64,000 nt of DNA from Lepas anatifera (GCA_034440635.1 JAOTON010002234.1:349001-413000), one strand, 5' to 3'; positions 45,166-56,799 are shown, numbered from the stretch's first letter. Notes: generated by a model not told the origin, from the letters alone. Numbers and translations: made by a program.

Positions 45166-45542
45166 TACAAGGGCAGGGCCAGGGGACCTGTCGCTTTTCA
45201 TCCCAAAATTTCCCAATTTTCGCCACGTTGGGACAAATAAGAACATTTTATAGTCAGCCAGTGCGGACAGAAGCAATGAGCCCAAGTCCGATGATTTTTG
45301 GTTACAGATCGCAAAATTTCTTGTCGGCACCAGGCTGAACATTTACTTATCTTCTACGTTATTGCCTGTGGCGACGTTTAAGGCCAGTTGGAAGACACTT
45401 CCCAACAGAGTAGTTAACTTTTTCATATACGTTTAAGCCTAGCGATGGAAAATTCTAACCGATGGAATATAAGTTATTAAGTTATACAAAATTTGCTCTA
45501 CAAAATTTGCTCTCACTGTTAGGCGATATTATCTATGTGTAA

Positions 45543-45543
<1 letters not shown>
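45166..45543. other. No feature seen
   Basis: Sequence between the truncated transposon and the microsatellite; nothing supported. Confidence 0.4.
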
Positions 45544-45600
<57 letters not shown>

Positions 45601-45621
45601 TACACATACATACACACACAT

Positions 45622-45668
<47 letters not shown>
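45544..45668. repeat. Microsatellite (CA)n then (TA)n
   Basis: CA tract to about 45596, CATA interruptions, then TA to 45668. It forms the left flank of the SINE that follows. Confidence 0.97.
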
Positions 45669-45671
<3 letters not shown>

Positions 45672-45842
45672 GGCGCGGTAGTGGAGTGGCCAGTGTAGCT
45701 GGCTGCCACGCAGCCGACCCGGGTTCAATGCCCGGCGGCTTCCCTGAACAAGGAGCAAGCTGGCTCCCGAGAAACCCTTCCAACAGGAAAAGAGTTGGCG
45801 ACGCCATATGACCCTGGCAGTTGGTACGGCGATAAGCCCAAA

Positions 45843-45846
<4 letters not shown>
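45669..45846 (+). repeat. tRNA-derived SINE, family A, inside a TA microsatellite
   Basis: An A-box-like GGTAGTGGAGTGGCCAG and a B box GGGTTCAATGCCC (about 45721) are followed by the family tail: CCTTCCAACAGGAAAAGAG, TTGGCGACGCCATATGACCC, GGCAGTTGGTACGGCGATAA. TA repeats flank both sides (45630-45668 and 45848-45895), so the target duplication is hidden in the repeat. Confidence 0.88.

Positions 45847-45847
<1 letters not shown>

Positions 45848-45895
<48 letters not shown>
45848..45895. repeat. TA microsatellite
   Basis: About 24 TA dinucleotides immediately after the SINE. Confidence 0.95.
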
Positions 45896-45897
<2 letters not shown>

Positions 45898-47189
45898 CTT
45901 TTCCACGGACATAGGTCTTTTGCCAAATGCCGTACAGTTGACTTTAACTCAGACTTGAGGAGTTGTAGCGCCTCTGGTGCCTCCCAGGACAGCTTAAGGG
46001 TCCTCTACATTGGTCTGGTGGGCCTCCAGCATCGTCTCCGGGACATCTTGAGCAATTTCCAAGACTTCCAGAAAAGTTTGGGTGTTTTCAGTGGAATCCT
46101 GGGATTCCATATACGATCGACAGGACATCTACTGGTTTATATTTTCATGTTGCCATTAAGGTTCCTCCTTTATAATGATGCTCAGGGTCCCAATGGCTCA
46201 TTTACCACTTCATGTTCCACCTGGGGGCCTCCTCTACTATTTCAGTGACCTCGGATGCCAACTCGGAACCTCTGAACAGCTCCAGACACCTCGGCGCTCG
46301 CTGACTACCTCTTTTGCTATCTTCTTGGCTTCCTCTACTGTTAACGAGTGCCCTACATGGTCGCGGGGCCTCCCCAAAAATTGTAGGACCTTCACCGTAT
46401 AAGGGACCAGACTTGCCCTTCTCGAAACTCCATTGCCTTTGGATGCTTGCTTAGCCGCGTTCGAGGCACCCTACGCCGATGTAAAGTCCATGTTTCCACA
46501 AAGATGGGCTTCCTTTCTATTCAGAAGGCACCTGTAGTGGTTTGTGAACCCTCTGAGCAGAATATAACTATTTTTGGTACCTCTCGCAACATCTTGAGAG
46601 CCTTCAGGCCCTCCCCTAGAACCCTGCCGAAAGGGTCTCCTCTAATGCTTTAGGGGCCCTCACGAAAGTTGGGAAGAACTATTCCCCTCTTCCCAAGGTG
46701 GGGAACATGTAAACCGCCCCCTCTAACAGATCTCCTTGGGTCTATCAAATCCAGGACGGTTGGCTGTCTTTACGTAGACTCGATAGTACGCTCACGGGTG
46801 TAGCCAGGATTTCACTCAGGTGGGGGGGGGAGGAAGTGGCACCTGGAGGAGCCCGTGCAATAGTGCCGGAAGGATCTCTCTGGAACCCAAACTTATCGAC
46901 GAGCAAAACAAAAAAGATGAATTAAAAAACGTTCAGTGAAGGAAGCGGCGGCAGGCAGTCAAGATAAAACCAGCTCAGTAGCTTAAATTTTTTCTCATCA
47001 ACTAATCTCAAAAAGCTGCTTTAAGCAAAAGCGGTCATGAAATATCTCAACTGTGCCATGAAAAAACATTTGTATACCTACCTCATTGCTCGAATGTGCT
47101 AAAAGCGAAGAGGGCCTCAAGTATGCCTTCATTTCAGGAGGAACTTCTTTCAAAGGTAAATATGCAATGGAGTGTTGCACCGTAGAAAA
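45896..47189. other. Unassigned sequence with weak degenerate repeats
   Basis: From about 45960 to 46650, short blocks such as CCTCTNNNNNCTC and GACCTCGG recur loosely, as if from an old minisatellite. No protein family is seen in the 146-codon frame at 45808-46248, whose start is TA repeat. Confidence 0.35.
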
Positions 47190-47510
47190 GTTGTTAATTC
47201 GCATATCTCCTCGAATCCTGGATGCAGCACGTACCAGAATCACGATGATGATACATTCGGGCGTAGCCCTTGCTCAGAATCTTCATTAAGGTAGTTGGTC
47301 AAAGAAATTATCGGTCAAAGTATGAGCCGAGACCTCAAATTCTGAAATTCGAGGTCAAGATTATGAAATTTGAGGTCTCGGCTCAGACCAATATTTTTTC
47401 TGATCATTGTCTTTATGAATATTCTAAGGAAGGACTGTGCCCGAACTTATAATCACTGTATTTTTGCTATATTGGATATCCAGGATTCGAGGAGATAAGC
47501 CAGTTAAGAA
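47190..47510. mobile_element. Foldback element, diverged copy
   Basis: ATCTCCTCGAATCCTGGAT near 47205 pairs with ATCCAGGATTCGAGGAGAT near 47478. Internally, CGAGACCTCAAATTCTGAAA and TTCGAGGTC...GAAATTTGAGGTCTCG pair imperfectly. It holds GGACTGTGCCCGAA, the motif of the family at 32855-33140. Confidence 0.75.
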
Positions 47511-48106
47511 CTCTTCTAGGAACCGCTGAATATTCTGGACAAACACTAGGTAAAAATATGGAAATATCATATATACCCTGTACTTCGGTACAATTGGATA
47601 TACCTTTTAAAAGTTCGAACAAATATGGCAAAAGAGGACTAGCTTACAAAGTGCCTTTCATAATAACAGAAAAGTAAAACGTGTATAAAAACACCACAAT
47701 TCCTCAGTTAGGCCATCCATCACGATCGCTCGAGTAGGCCATGACGATCCCGCACCATCACCATCCCTCCACCACGATCCCTCAGCTAGGCCATACCTTA
47801 ACCAGGGAGTGGGGAAGGTCACCCTGAACCTGTTACGGGATAGTGATAAAAAACGGCTGTGCTTAGCGAGACACTGAGAGATAGTGGTGTTTTGTGCACG
47901 TTTTATTTTTCTGTTATTATGAAAGGCAATTTGTAAGCTTGTAAGCTGGTCCTCTTTCGCCATATTTGCTCGAACTCTTAATAGTATGCCCAATTGTACT
48001 GACGTACAGGTTATTATATTTCCATCTTTTACCTCAAAGTGTTTTACCATCAAAGTGTTTGCCCGAAATATTCAGCAATTCTATAAACCTAGAAAAATGA
48101 CTCTAC
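47511..48106. other. No feature assigned
   Basis: A 131-codon minus frame (47658-48053) has no recognised motif. A CGATCCCTC-type block near 47710-47790 is loosely repeated. Confidence 0.35.
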
Positions 48107-48195
48107 TAGGCAGTGACGGATCTAGGATTTCTTTAAGGGGGCCAGGCTCGGAGGGCACCGAACCTGGGGGCGCCGAACCTGAGGGGTGCCAATTT

Positions 48196-48698
48196 CAGTG
48201 GCGGATCTAGCCGGTCGGTTTGGGAGGGGCAAACCGAAGTCGAAAAGCAAAAAAACGTCACGTAGTAAAAAGCTGCGCTACCAATATCACTTGCCGGTAG
48301 AATTTTTCGTATTTGAAACGAAAAGCTAAAAAAACGTCACGGGCTGAAATGGGCTCGAGATATGTACTTCTTCCTATCCAAGGCTGGCTATACTATGACT
48401 GGCTATACTATAACTGAGAATTATTGAAATTTACTCCATGATTCTGATGAAGGGCTGTGCCCGAATATATAATCTTCAGCGTTTTTTACATTTCCGCATT
48501 CGAGGGGACAGGCCAGGGAACATCTTATCAACTTATGTTCTGTTTGAAGTTGAGAGTTGAAACACCAAAATCTTGCTTATAAACTAAAAAGGAGTAGGGG
48601 AAAAAGGAGGTCGATCGCTGTGGTGGTCAAAAATATAGTTTTGCCCCGAGCTTTTCCGTTTGGGGAAATGCCTTTTGTCCCCCCTGGATCCGCCACTG
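48196..48698 (+). mobile_element. Non-autonomous hAT-like element, copy 2, with perfect 8-bp target duplication
   Basis: CAGTGGCGGATCTAG at left, TGGATCCGCCACTG at right, and GCCAATTT on both sides (48188-48195 and 48699-48706). The interior matches 16755-17153 but is interrupted at 48384-48536 by one arm of the foldback family. About 90 bp upstream, CAGTGACGGATCTAGGATTT looks like the end of another hAT-like element into which this one may have inserted. Confidence 0.92.
48384..48536 (+). mobile_element. Foldback-family single arm nested in the hAT-like element
   Basis: Carries GAGAATTATTGAAATTTACT, GATTCTGATGAAGGGCTGTG, CCCGAATATATAATCTTCAG and CATTCGAGGGGACAGGCC, the same order as 33020-33123. 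The copy at 16755-17153 is contiguous across the site. Confidence 0.85.
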
Positions 48699-48706
48699 GC
48701 CAATTT

Positions 48707-49369
48707 ACCACCCAAAAGGCAGCCAGTGTCAATGAAAACGCGTTAAAAAAGTATTTGTAAATGCTTATTTTCATGAAAGCTTCCTCTTAGTGAGGACATG
48801 TTCACGTTTACCATCAAGCATATTTCGGGCCAGCTAACGACTGGCACCTTGGTAGAAAATGCTGAAAGCACCCACTGACACTAACTGAAGCACGATGAGC
48901 AAATAATAGAGGTATCTTCGGTCATGGCGAAAACTGAGGTGTCGTATCCACCACCTCCACTTATCACAGTTGTCCTGGCTAACGGCTCCATACTGAAATA
49001 CCCGATTGACGCTAACCTGAGCCTCATAGGCCGCAGAACCTCTGCGGGCCTCTGCGGGCCAGCTGAGTCCCCTCAGCTGATCTGGGACCGATTTTAGAAA
49101 CCGTTTAAATAGGTAGGCACCCCACGCTGGTCTTGAGAATCCTGTTTTGGCACTAAGGTCAAATGAGCTCGTCGGGGCCCTTATCTGGGCCCCCTTAACT
49201 GGCACGGGCCCCTCAGCTGATTTTGGAGACCCAAAATCCCTCCTACTGGATTCCACCCACGCCAGATTTCCTGACTCCCTGAGGGCCCCTGGGGGCCATT
49301 GGGGATTTTTCCCGCGATCAGCGCTGGGGTCCCTACCCCGAGACAAAGCTTACAACATGTCTCTGTCTC
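48707..49369. other. No feature assigned
   Basis: A 170-codon minus frame at 48834-49346 has no recognised domain. GGCCCCTCAGCTGATTTTGG-like blocks (49060-49250) are loosely repeated. Confidence 0.35.
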
Positions 49370-50030
49370 TATACTCTAGCGTGTGCCAGAGTTGAGCTAT
49401 AATCATTTTTAGGCACAATTCGCTTCCTCTCGTTACGGCGAATCATTAAATAATATATAGTATGACTATACTAGGTCAAAACATAAAAATGACCTGACCT
49501 AAGGCTAGGTCAAGGTCACTATCTAGCCTAGCATAGCCAGTATGCATATCAATCAACTCACAATAACAATAATAAATGGTATCAAAATACGGGTTTTATC
49601 AATATTTCCTGCAAAGCAATTGAACCAAAACTTAAAACCTGCTTAGGAAGCCCCAGATGAACTCTCAGAGGTAACATGTCTAAACTTGCAACATGAGCCG
49701 ATAAAGAGGCCTAGGATACTATGATTTGGGGATCCGAAGGTATTTCAAGCGGCGTCTGCAGACATAGAGCAATTTTTTCGGTAAATTTCCGTTTTACACC
49801 ATGCATTTTCAATGGAGAAGTCATGATTCGTACCTGTCCCTAGGTCATCGATGGGAAGAATCCTGGAATAAATTTATTAGTACTTTTTGGGCCCATTATA
49901 TGGTACAAGTTTAAATTCGATGGATCCACCCTTTTCTTACTTACGCCAGCTTAAACATTTTTTGGGGTGAGGTCACTTGACCTACACTAGTGACCTGACC
50001 TGAGATGACACAACCTTAGATTGTGAGGGA
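49370..50030 (-). mobile_element. TTAA-type element, family 2, partial copy
   Basis: In reverse, it shares the order of blocks with 31279-31880 and 35920-36765: TCTCAGGTCAGGTCACTAGT, AGGTCAAGTGACCTC, an ACCTTGACCTAGCCTTAGGT block and GATTCGCCGTAACGAGAGG. Ends not defined. Confidence 0.65.
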
Positions 50031-50271
50031 AAGTTGCGGAATTGATCAATGATAAGGTGTGACAAGTACTGTGTTGCTTCGCGCTGACGTTTTTTCGTGC
50101 CATTGGGAGACCTCGAGGGGTGTTCAAGCACCCCCCCAACGGGCCGGAACGGGGCGTGAATACTCTAGAACAGGGCTGAGGCCAAAAGGGAAGGCTCTAA
50201 ACAATTTCTGAAATTTTGGGGTCAAGGTCATTCAAGGTCATTGACCTATTTCGGCACAACCCAACATATTA
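50031..50271. other. AGGTCA-rich sequence, family 1-related
   Basis: Contains GGGGTCAAGGTCATTCAAGG and TCATTGACCTATTTCGGCAC, similar to 27330-27370 and 60300-60345. Confidence 0.5.
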
Positions 50272-51116
50272 TGCCTAATTTACGCTATAACTAGCGCTGT
50301 GCCCAAGCTTACCAATGACCTTTGATCAAGCCTTGAACATCAAGGCCAGTCACCTTTAAAATTGACCTGTGACCTTGATCTAAACACTGAATAACCTTTA
50401 CTTTGATGTAATAGCATACGTTATAATAGGTGTCGTAACATTATGCAACGTCACTTAGGGGCTGTCCAGGAGTACCTGTGCTCATCAGGGACACCTATGC
50501 TCTCTGGAGGGACCTTTGCTTCGATGAGGCACCCGTGCCACCCAGGGGCGCCTTCACTTCCCAATGGACGCTATCCAGGGGCATCTTTGCTGTTCCGGGG
50601 GTGCCTTTGATACCCAGTGCCCCAGGGGAGTTTTTTCTTATCCAGGTTCACCTTGGTATTGAGGGGCGTATTTTTATTCAAGGTAACCTATGCCTATGCC
50701 TAATTTACGCTATAACTAGCGCTGTGCCCAAGCTTACCAATGACCTTTGATCAAGCCTTGAACATCAAGGCCAGTCACCTTTAAAATTGACCTGTGACCT
50801 TGATCTAAACACTGAATAACCTTTACTTTGATGTAATAGCATACGTTATAATAGGTGTCGTAACATAATGCAACGTCATTTAGGGGCTGTCCAGGAGTAC
50901 CTGTGCTCATCAGGGACACCTATGCTCTCTGGAGGGGCCTTTGCTTCGATGAGGCACCCGTGCCACCCAGGGGCGCCTTCACTCCGCAATGGACGCTATC
51001 CAGGGGCATCTTTGCTGTTCTGGGGGTGCCTCTGATACCCAGTGCCCAAGGGGAGCTTTTTCTTATCCAGGTTCACCTTGGTATTGAGGGGCGTATTTTT
51101 ATTCAAGGTAACCTAT
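50272..51116. repeat. Tandem duplication, 425-bp unit, two copies
   Basis: TACGCTATAACTAGCGCTGT lies at 50281 and again at 50706, exactly 425 bp apart. The match continues through GATCAAGCCTTGAACATCAA, GGCTGTCCAGGAGTACCTGT and GGGCGTATTTTTATTCAAGG with only a few differences. Each unit joins the end of an AGGTCA-rich element to the start of the degenerate array that follows. It is one of the youngest changes in this region. Confidence 0.93.
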
Positions 51117-52570
51117 ACTACCCAGTGGCGCCTACCCTATGCAAGAGGCGCTTAGGCTATCCAGGGGGCGGCAATCTGCTATACATAGGGCACCCTTATG
51201 CTCTCCATGGGCACCTCATTCAGAGGGTGCCTCTGATATTCAGGGGCGCTTTTCCTATCAGCAGGGTACCTGTGCCATATTGGGGCTATTCTTAGCAAGG
51301 GACGCTGCCGTTATTCAGGAATACCTACACCACTGTCGAGGGTCGCCTTTGCTACCCAGAGGCGCCTTTACTTCTTAGGAAGTTTGGCGCCCGTGCTTTA
51401 AGGAGTGCTTTGGCATCGATTGATTGCTCTATTATTGGGCTTAGGTGCGCGTGAACCTTGAGCTCATGTAGCGCCTATATTGTTGCTAAGGAACGCTTAT
51501 GCTATCACAGGCGCCTTTACTATCCAGGGCCTCTGTTTTATTCAAGGCAGCCTGTTCTATCCACGGGCATCTGATATTTCGGGGGCGGTGCCTAGGTTAT
51601 TCAGGAGGTGGTTTTTTCTCCACAGAGGCGCACGATTGCTTTCCAGGGGCGCCGTTACTGCCCAGGGGTGTCTTTCTATCCAGGGGCGCATATGCTGTCT
51701 AGGTGTATTTTTCAATCATAGACATGATTGAAATACATGCCCCTACGTTATCCTGGGGTGCTTTTTGTCTCAGGTGAGGCGCTATTTTCTCTTCCGGGCA
51801 CCAGTTTATTCAAGGGTACCTATGCTTTCCAGAGAACCTTTGTTATCTAGGGCTGCCTTCGCTGTTAAGGGGCACCTTTGCTACCAAAAGGGAGCTTTCA
51901 CTTTCCTGGAGTGCTTATTTCCATCTAAGGGGCGCATGTGCTATCTTGGAGCGCCTTTGCAAACATGGGGCGCACTTTTTTATCCAGGGGTGCCTTTGCT
52001 CTTGAGGGGGCGCCTCTGCAATCCAGGAGAAGCCCAAAATAGATGGAGAAAACATCTGAAATAAGGCTCTCGAACACTGAAATAAAGTGCCTAGTTATCA
52101 GAAAGAGGCGATCATCTGCTGAGCGGGGAGGACTGCTGGTTGGTGAGGGTAGCGTTCTCGGAAGTGGGGCGCACATACTGAAAAAGGCACCCGGTTGCAG
52201 CGATGGAGAACTAAGCCTTCAGTTATAGGATAATGAAATGTGGTTAAAGGCAGTCCATGCTCAAATCGACCACTCGAGCCCTGTAGCAGAGCGCGCGACT
52301 GTCGGACAGGTGTGCCAAAGCATAGACAGTAGGGCAGCTGAAGATGGAAAGGGACACCTATGATATCCTGGCGGCGCCTGTACTCTCAGGCGAGGCGCTT
52401 GTTTTCTTTCTCAGGCGCCTAGTTTATCCATGGCCGCCTATGCTGTCCAGATCATCTATTTCAAGAAGGGTTAACTTTGCTGTCAAGAGGCGCCTTTGCT
52501 ATCCAAGGGCGCATATGATATCTGTAGGGCGCTTTATGCAAAAGGCGCCTAGGCTGTCCAAGGGCGTCAT
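51117..52570. repeat. Degenerate minisatellite, unit about 30 bp (CCAGGGGCGCCTTTGCTAT)
   Basis: Variants of TATCCAGGGGCGCCTTTGCT follow one another with irregular spacing to about 52030. A non-repetitive 300-bp break follows, then they resume from 52340 to 52570. Units differ at many positions, so it is old. The + frames in it (50903-51295, 51480-52064) are by-products. Confidence 0.82.
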
Positions 52571-52832
52571 GCGGAACTCAAAATATTGACGATGTTTTAG
52601 CGCATTTCACCTTCCTGATGTCATACTGCGAGAAATGAAACTTTATGGCGAGAAACAAAAGTCAAAGGCGACGGCCGGTTTTTATCTAAGGAAGGCACTC
52701 TTCATAGATCCAGAGTACTAACGTGGATCTTGGGAAACCGTGCGAGGCGCCCAAATCCGAAAACTTTCAATTTTGGCAGCCTTAAGAGAACTATTTTATT
52801 ATAAATATTTCTTTTAAAACACTACAGTCCCC
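52571..52832. other. No feature seen
   Basis: Short AT-rich spacer. Confidence 0.4.
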
Positions 52833-53400
52833 TTAACCCGCGCCCCGGTGGGCCCCCGAGCCACCTTCGCCCTGGTGGGGTGTGTTTGAACATCCCCCTC
52901 GAACTCGGCCCCTATGCGGGATAGTGAAAAACGCGAACGCTTGAAAGAAACTATATCGGTCACTTTTTGGCTCATGTCAATATTGAGGTCATGATAGTTC
53001 AAAGAAGGTAACATTTTGAGTAGAGTTTTTCGGCTCTAGCATGTGACGGAGTTGTGTTAGAATCATTTTTAGGCACCATTCGCTTCCTCTCATCACGGCA
53101 AATCGAATTATCTATAATATGGCCATACTATGTCAAAACAAAAAAATGGCCTGACCTCAGGTCAGGTCAAGTCTACTTTTTAACCTAGCATAGTCAATAT
53201 GCATATCAATCGACTTGCAATAGCAATCCAAACGCAATAATATCAAAATAAAAGCTGATCATCATTTCATACAGAGTTATATACCTAACTGTAGAGAGGG
53301 ATGATAATATGTCAAAGTCGGAATTTCGAACAAAGCACTTGGGAAAGCATTCAGTGGACAGTTTGAGGCCACTTGACACTTTGGACTGATTTTTTCCTTC
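52833..53400 (-). mobile_element. TTAA-type element, family 2, truncated
   Basis: TTAA at 52833-52836 is followed by CCCGCGCCCCGGTGGG and GAGCCACCTTCGCCCTGGTG. Next come the family 2 blocks CGCTTCCTCTCATCACGGCA, GGCCTGACCTCAGGTCAGGT and GCATATCAATCGACTTG. The far end is lost in AT-rich sequence near 53400. Confidence 0.65.
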
Positions 53401-54399
53401 CAAAAAAACCTACCAAGCAAGAATTATAAAAACACTGTTTTCGCAGTATAATCATTTACCGCCTGATGAGTCCGACTGAGTTTCCTCTCTGTTTTTCGCA
53501 AATAAATTCAAGCATATTTAAATAAGAGGCGCGTCGCTTTCTACACTCTTAGAAGGAAAAATTTTACGGCTTCAGGCCAAAATTTGACATCAGGTCAGGT
53601 CATTCAGTTATGACGTCATTTAAAACACGTGTAAGGCAATTTTCTTCTGCTACAACGGAGGGGGAGAAAACCAGTGTGTATCTCGGTTTCTAGAAGAGCT
53701 ATGCCAATTTTCTAGCATCATTGGAAAACTCTTTGAAATATAAATTGGCATGCTGCCATTTTTCAGGCCAGGTCAGCAGCAAGGTCACTAGAGGTCATCA
53801 AAGGTCACAGTTTACGAGTTTGTATTCTTCACCTTATGAGTATGACAGGAGAAAATCATACATTTTGTATCATAGTCAGGATAATGGTCCTGATTTAAAC
53901 TATTTGGAAGAAGTCATTGAAAGGCCATTATTTGATCTTGACCCTAGGCCAGCGTCAGGTCAAGATTACAATGTGGTCTTGTAAGATCATGCCACCTATC
54001 ATTGGAATCCTTGAACCAAGACGAACCTTTTGATGCTGTGGGATTTGTCCTTGATCTAATTGTCCCCAAGATGGTCTAAATGTGTTATTGTTTAATTTGA
54101 CCCATCCTAACTCACTATAATGTGATGGTTTTATGGAGTTGTTTTAAAGTACTCGGCTCTAAGAAGAGAGAGGACAATTACTTGCAATGGTAGTAATTGT
54201 TCTCCAGTCACTTGGAGCCGTGTTCAGTTTTTTTTAGGTGCTTAGCCTTTTCGAATCTATTAATTTTACCAGAAGAAACTGTCTTTGCCAGAATGACTGA
54301 AATACATTTTTCTCAGCATGTTATGTTTAATGTCAACCTTACTCAGTTGTTGTTGTAGTGACTCTCTGGAGTGAGCCTCAGGAGAGAGACTTTAACAGG
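53401..54399. other. AGGTCA-rich stretch at 53580-53970, otherwise nothing
   Basis: CAGGTCAGGTCATTC, AGGTCACTAGAGGTCATCAA and GTCAGGTCAAG lie in this segment. It may be a further TTAA-family relic but no ends were found. Confidence 0.4.
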
Positions 54400-54890
54400 C
54401 TGCAGTAGACAGTAGTGAGCTCGGCCTTTTTACCCATGAAGGCCATCAATGACTCAGCGACCTCCATGGAAGTCTTTTCTCGCCTCCTGTTGTTTGGAAG
54501 AGTGATCTGGATCCCGAAAAGTGCATCAACGCTGGGCAGGGTAGTGGAGCTCTCCCTTGCGAACTGTAGTTACTTTTTCTTTTTGCTTCTCCTTCTCCTC
54601 CAGGTCCGACCTGTCTACGTACTCCTTCACCTGACCTGTGTCCGTGAAGGGTCCATCAACTGCTTTCAGTATGTCCAGCATGTCCAGCCTCTTCATCTCC
54701 TTTACCTGGGCGACCAGCTGCCGCTTCTCGGCACCCATGGCGGCCCTCTCTTTGGTCTGCTCCTGCCATTCCCACTTCACTTGCTTCTTTCTCCGCACCT
54801 AGTCCTTAAAAGACCTGAACTCGGAGACTTTGCCCTCCCGCAGCTCCCATGCTCTTGCAAGGATCATCGAGCGGCCAACTGCCGGTAGAG
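54400..54890 (-). pseudogene. Decayed fragment of a multicopy unknown protein (GPFT..EV..Y motif)
   Basis: The minus strand reads a charged helix, then MLDILKAVDGPFTDTGQVKE and YVDRSDLEEKEK (54526-54798). A frameshift follows, then ALFGIQITLPNNRRREKTS and ESLMAFMGKKAEL (54400-54520). The order, a basic coiled segment, GPFT plus a short acidic helix, then a FRI-like strand and a helix, fits proteins I remember as repeated in many invertebrate genomes, function unknown. A stop near 54799 and the frameshift show it is not intact. Confidence 0.45.
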
Positions 54891-56200
54891 TCTGCACCTT
54901 CCTGAGCCTGTAATCAACTCTCCCACACTGTTTATTTTGTTTTTTGACTTTGGCTTGTCTCCCCAAACCTACTGGCTAGATCCACCACTACCATAAACGC
55001 TTGAAACCATGTTGCACTGTCTAGCATGGAAAAAGCTGAGTGACTGGGCGCCCCACATCCAGATATAGAAATCCAAAGCCCAGCGCTGTAGGTAATTTCA
55101 ATGTTTCATTTAGCTGGGCACTGAGCATATACCCTGGAAAATACTCTTAAAGCATGCAATATTTGGTAAAAGAAGGTAGAATAGGTAACAGTGGAGAAAT
55201 TATATACCCACATGTAGTGAAAGATTCAGGACTTCATTTCGAGGGGGCCAGGGGGTTCGAGTCCCAACAGCCACCGCCCCGAACTAGCCTCCACTAATGC
55301 ATTAGCTATAGTCACTGAAACATTTCGGGGGGGCTTGAGCCCCTTGTATCCGCCACACCAGCCAGCCAGTTACAGCTTCCTGTTCAGTGGGAAGGCTCAG
55401 CTAGCAGTATGGACGCCAATGACCGAAGCAGTTGCAGCTTCTAAAGACTGTCATTCTTATGATAATGAGGTTCCTGACTATTTTGAGGTCAACGCACGAT
55501 ATATTTCCTAATCGTAGGAGACAAACTGAGGTGTCGACCGTTTGGGCAGTTACAAAAAATTATTTCTCCATGTGTACTCCGCTGCAAAATGTTGCCAATA
55601 AATTTTTTTATAATGTTCATGAAGTGAGGCATGAATTGATTTGTGTCAGGCGTGGGAGCACCACAATGTGACTCGACATTGGGTGCTGAACCACAGACAT
55701 GTTTAATATACGTTGGTTATAACGCGTTACGATTCCAGAGAGATGCAAAGGCGCCAGGACATCCCCGGTGCAACCCGCCCGACCGAAACCCGACAGACCC
55801 AAAGGGAGCCAAATCTGTTGGTGTTGGAACATCTGCTGTCCCTAATGGATATCGGTATGGCACAGGTAATTCAAAGCTCCCCCCATCCCCCAGGCTGCCG
55901 CCGAACAGAATCACAGCCAAGGAGGCCCCGGCACCCCCGCGAGAACATAAATGTTATCTGCACGATTAATTGGGAATATTGACTAAATTTAAGCATACGC
56001 TGACTGAATACGTGGTTGATATTTCCAAACATGTTCTAGTCATTCAAGAACAGTATATATTTTGGAGAGCACTGAAGCCATACAATTTATTTTTGTACTC
56101 GTTGTTTATTTAGTATTGTTCTACTCATTCAAATGAACTATAAGCTTACTAAATTTAATATTTTACTGACTTAATCCGATCCCCGATCTGATTTAAGTTA
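54891..56200. other. No feature assigned
   Basis: Overlapping frames at 55643-55982 (up to 108 codons) end near a GTAATTC donor-like site but have no recognised motif and no opposite-end acceptor. A GGGGGGCTTGAGCCCC block lies near 55327. Confidence 0.35.
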
Positions 56201-56290
56201 ATCCGATCCCCCAAATCCCTCCCAACAGGGTGAGAGTGGGCGACAACGTATAACCCTGGCAGTTGATGTGTTGTTAAGCCCCAACAATTA
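56201..56290 (+). repeat. tRNA-derived SINE, family A, 3' tail only
   Basis: CCTCCCAACAGGGTGAGAGT, CGACAACGTATAACCCTGGC and GTTGTTAAGCCCCAACAATT match the tail of 43420-43602. The tRNA-like head is absent. Confidence 0.85.
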
Positions 56291-56799
56291 GTGTCTACTC
56301 GGCTCTGATGCACGGCTTCACTGGCCTTCTCTAGAGATCCAAATAATCATATACAATGTTCTGCTGGTATCAGATGGTCCCATGTAACTACTTACAGAGG
56401 ACCAAGTTGAGTGCATGGGGCCACAAGGAGACTCAAAATATGTTTACGAAGTGTTCAGTTGACCAGAAAGGGCCCTTCACTTGAGGGTAGGGACTATGGT
56501 CAATTGTGTGTCCAACTGGCTTCAAACAGTCATATTTCTTTTTTAGAAAGTCACAGTAGGACCTGCTGGCTACAAAGGGCCTTGCTAGCAACGGTGTTCT
56601 TTTCCCTTAAAAGAAGGGCCCAGATAGCCAAATATTATCCTACTGGCTGTAGAGGGTGCTGTGGGTTACAATGAGCCCTGCTGGATATTAGTTATATGGG
56701 TTATAGGGGGCCTTAATAGCCATAAAAGGTCTTACGTGTCACACAATTGTCTAACTGTTTCAAAGGACCCAACAAGCTACATATGTCTATGGTGGGCTT
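56291..56799. other. Lead-in to a degenerate GGGCCC array
   Basis: From about 56460, AGGGCCCTT- and GGGCCTTGCTAGC-type blocks appear at irregular spacing. Confidence 0.45.

Noticed and set aside
53463..53490. CTGATGAGTCC, resembling the core of a hammerhead ribozyme
   Set aside because: The second conserved element, GAAA after stem II, is absent (the sequence continues GACTGAGTTTC), and no flanking stem I or III pairs.
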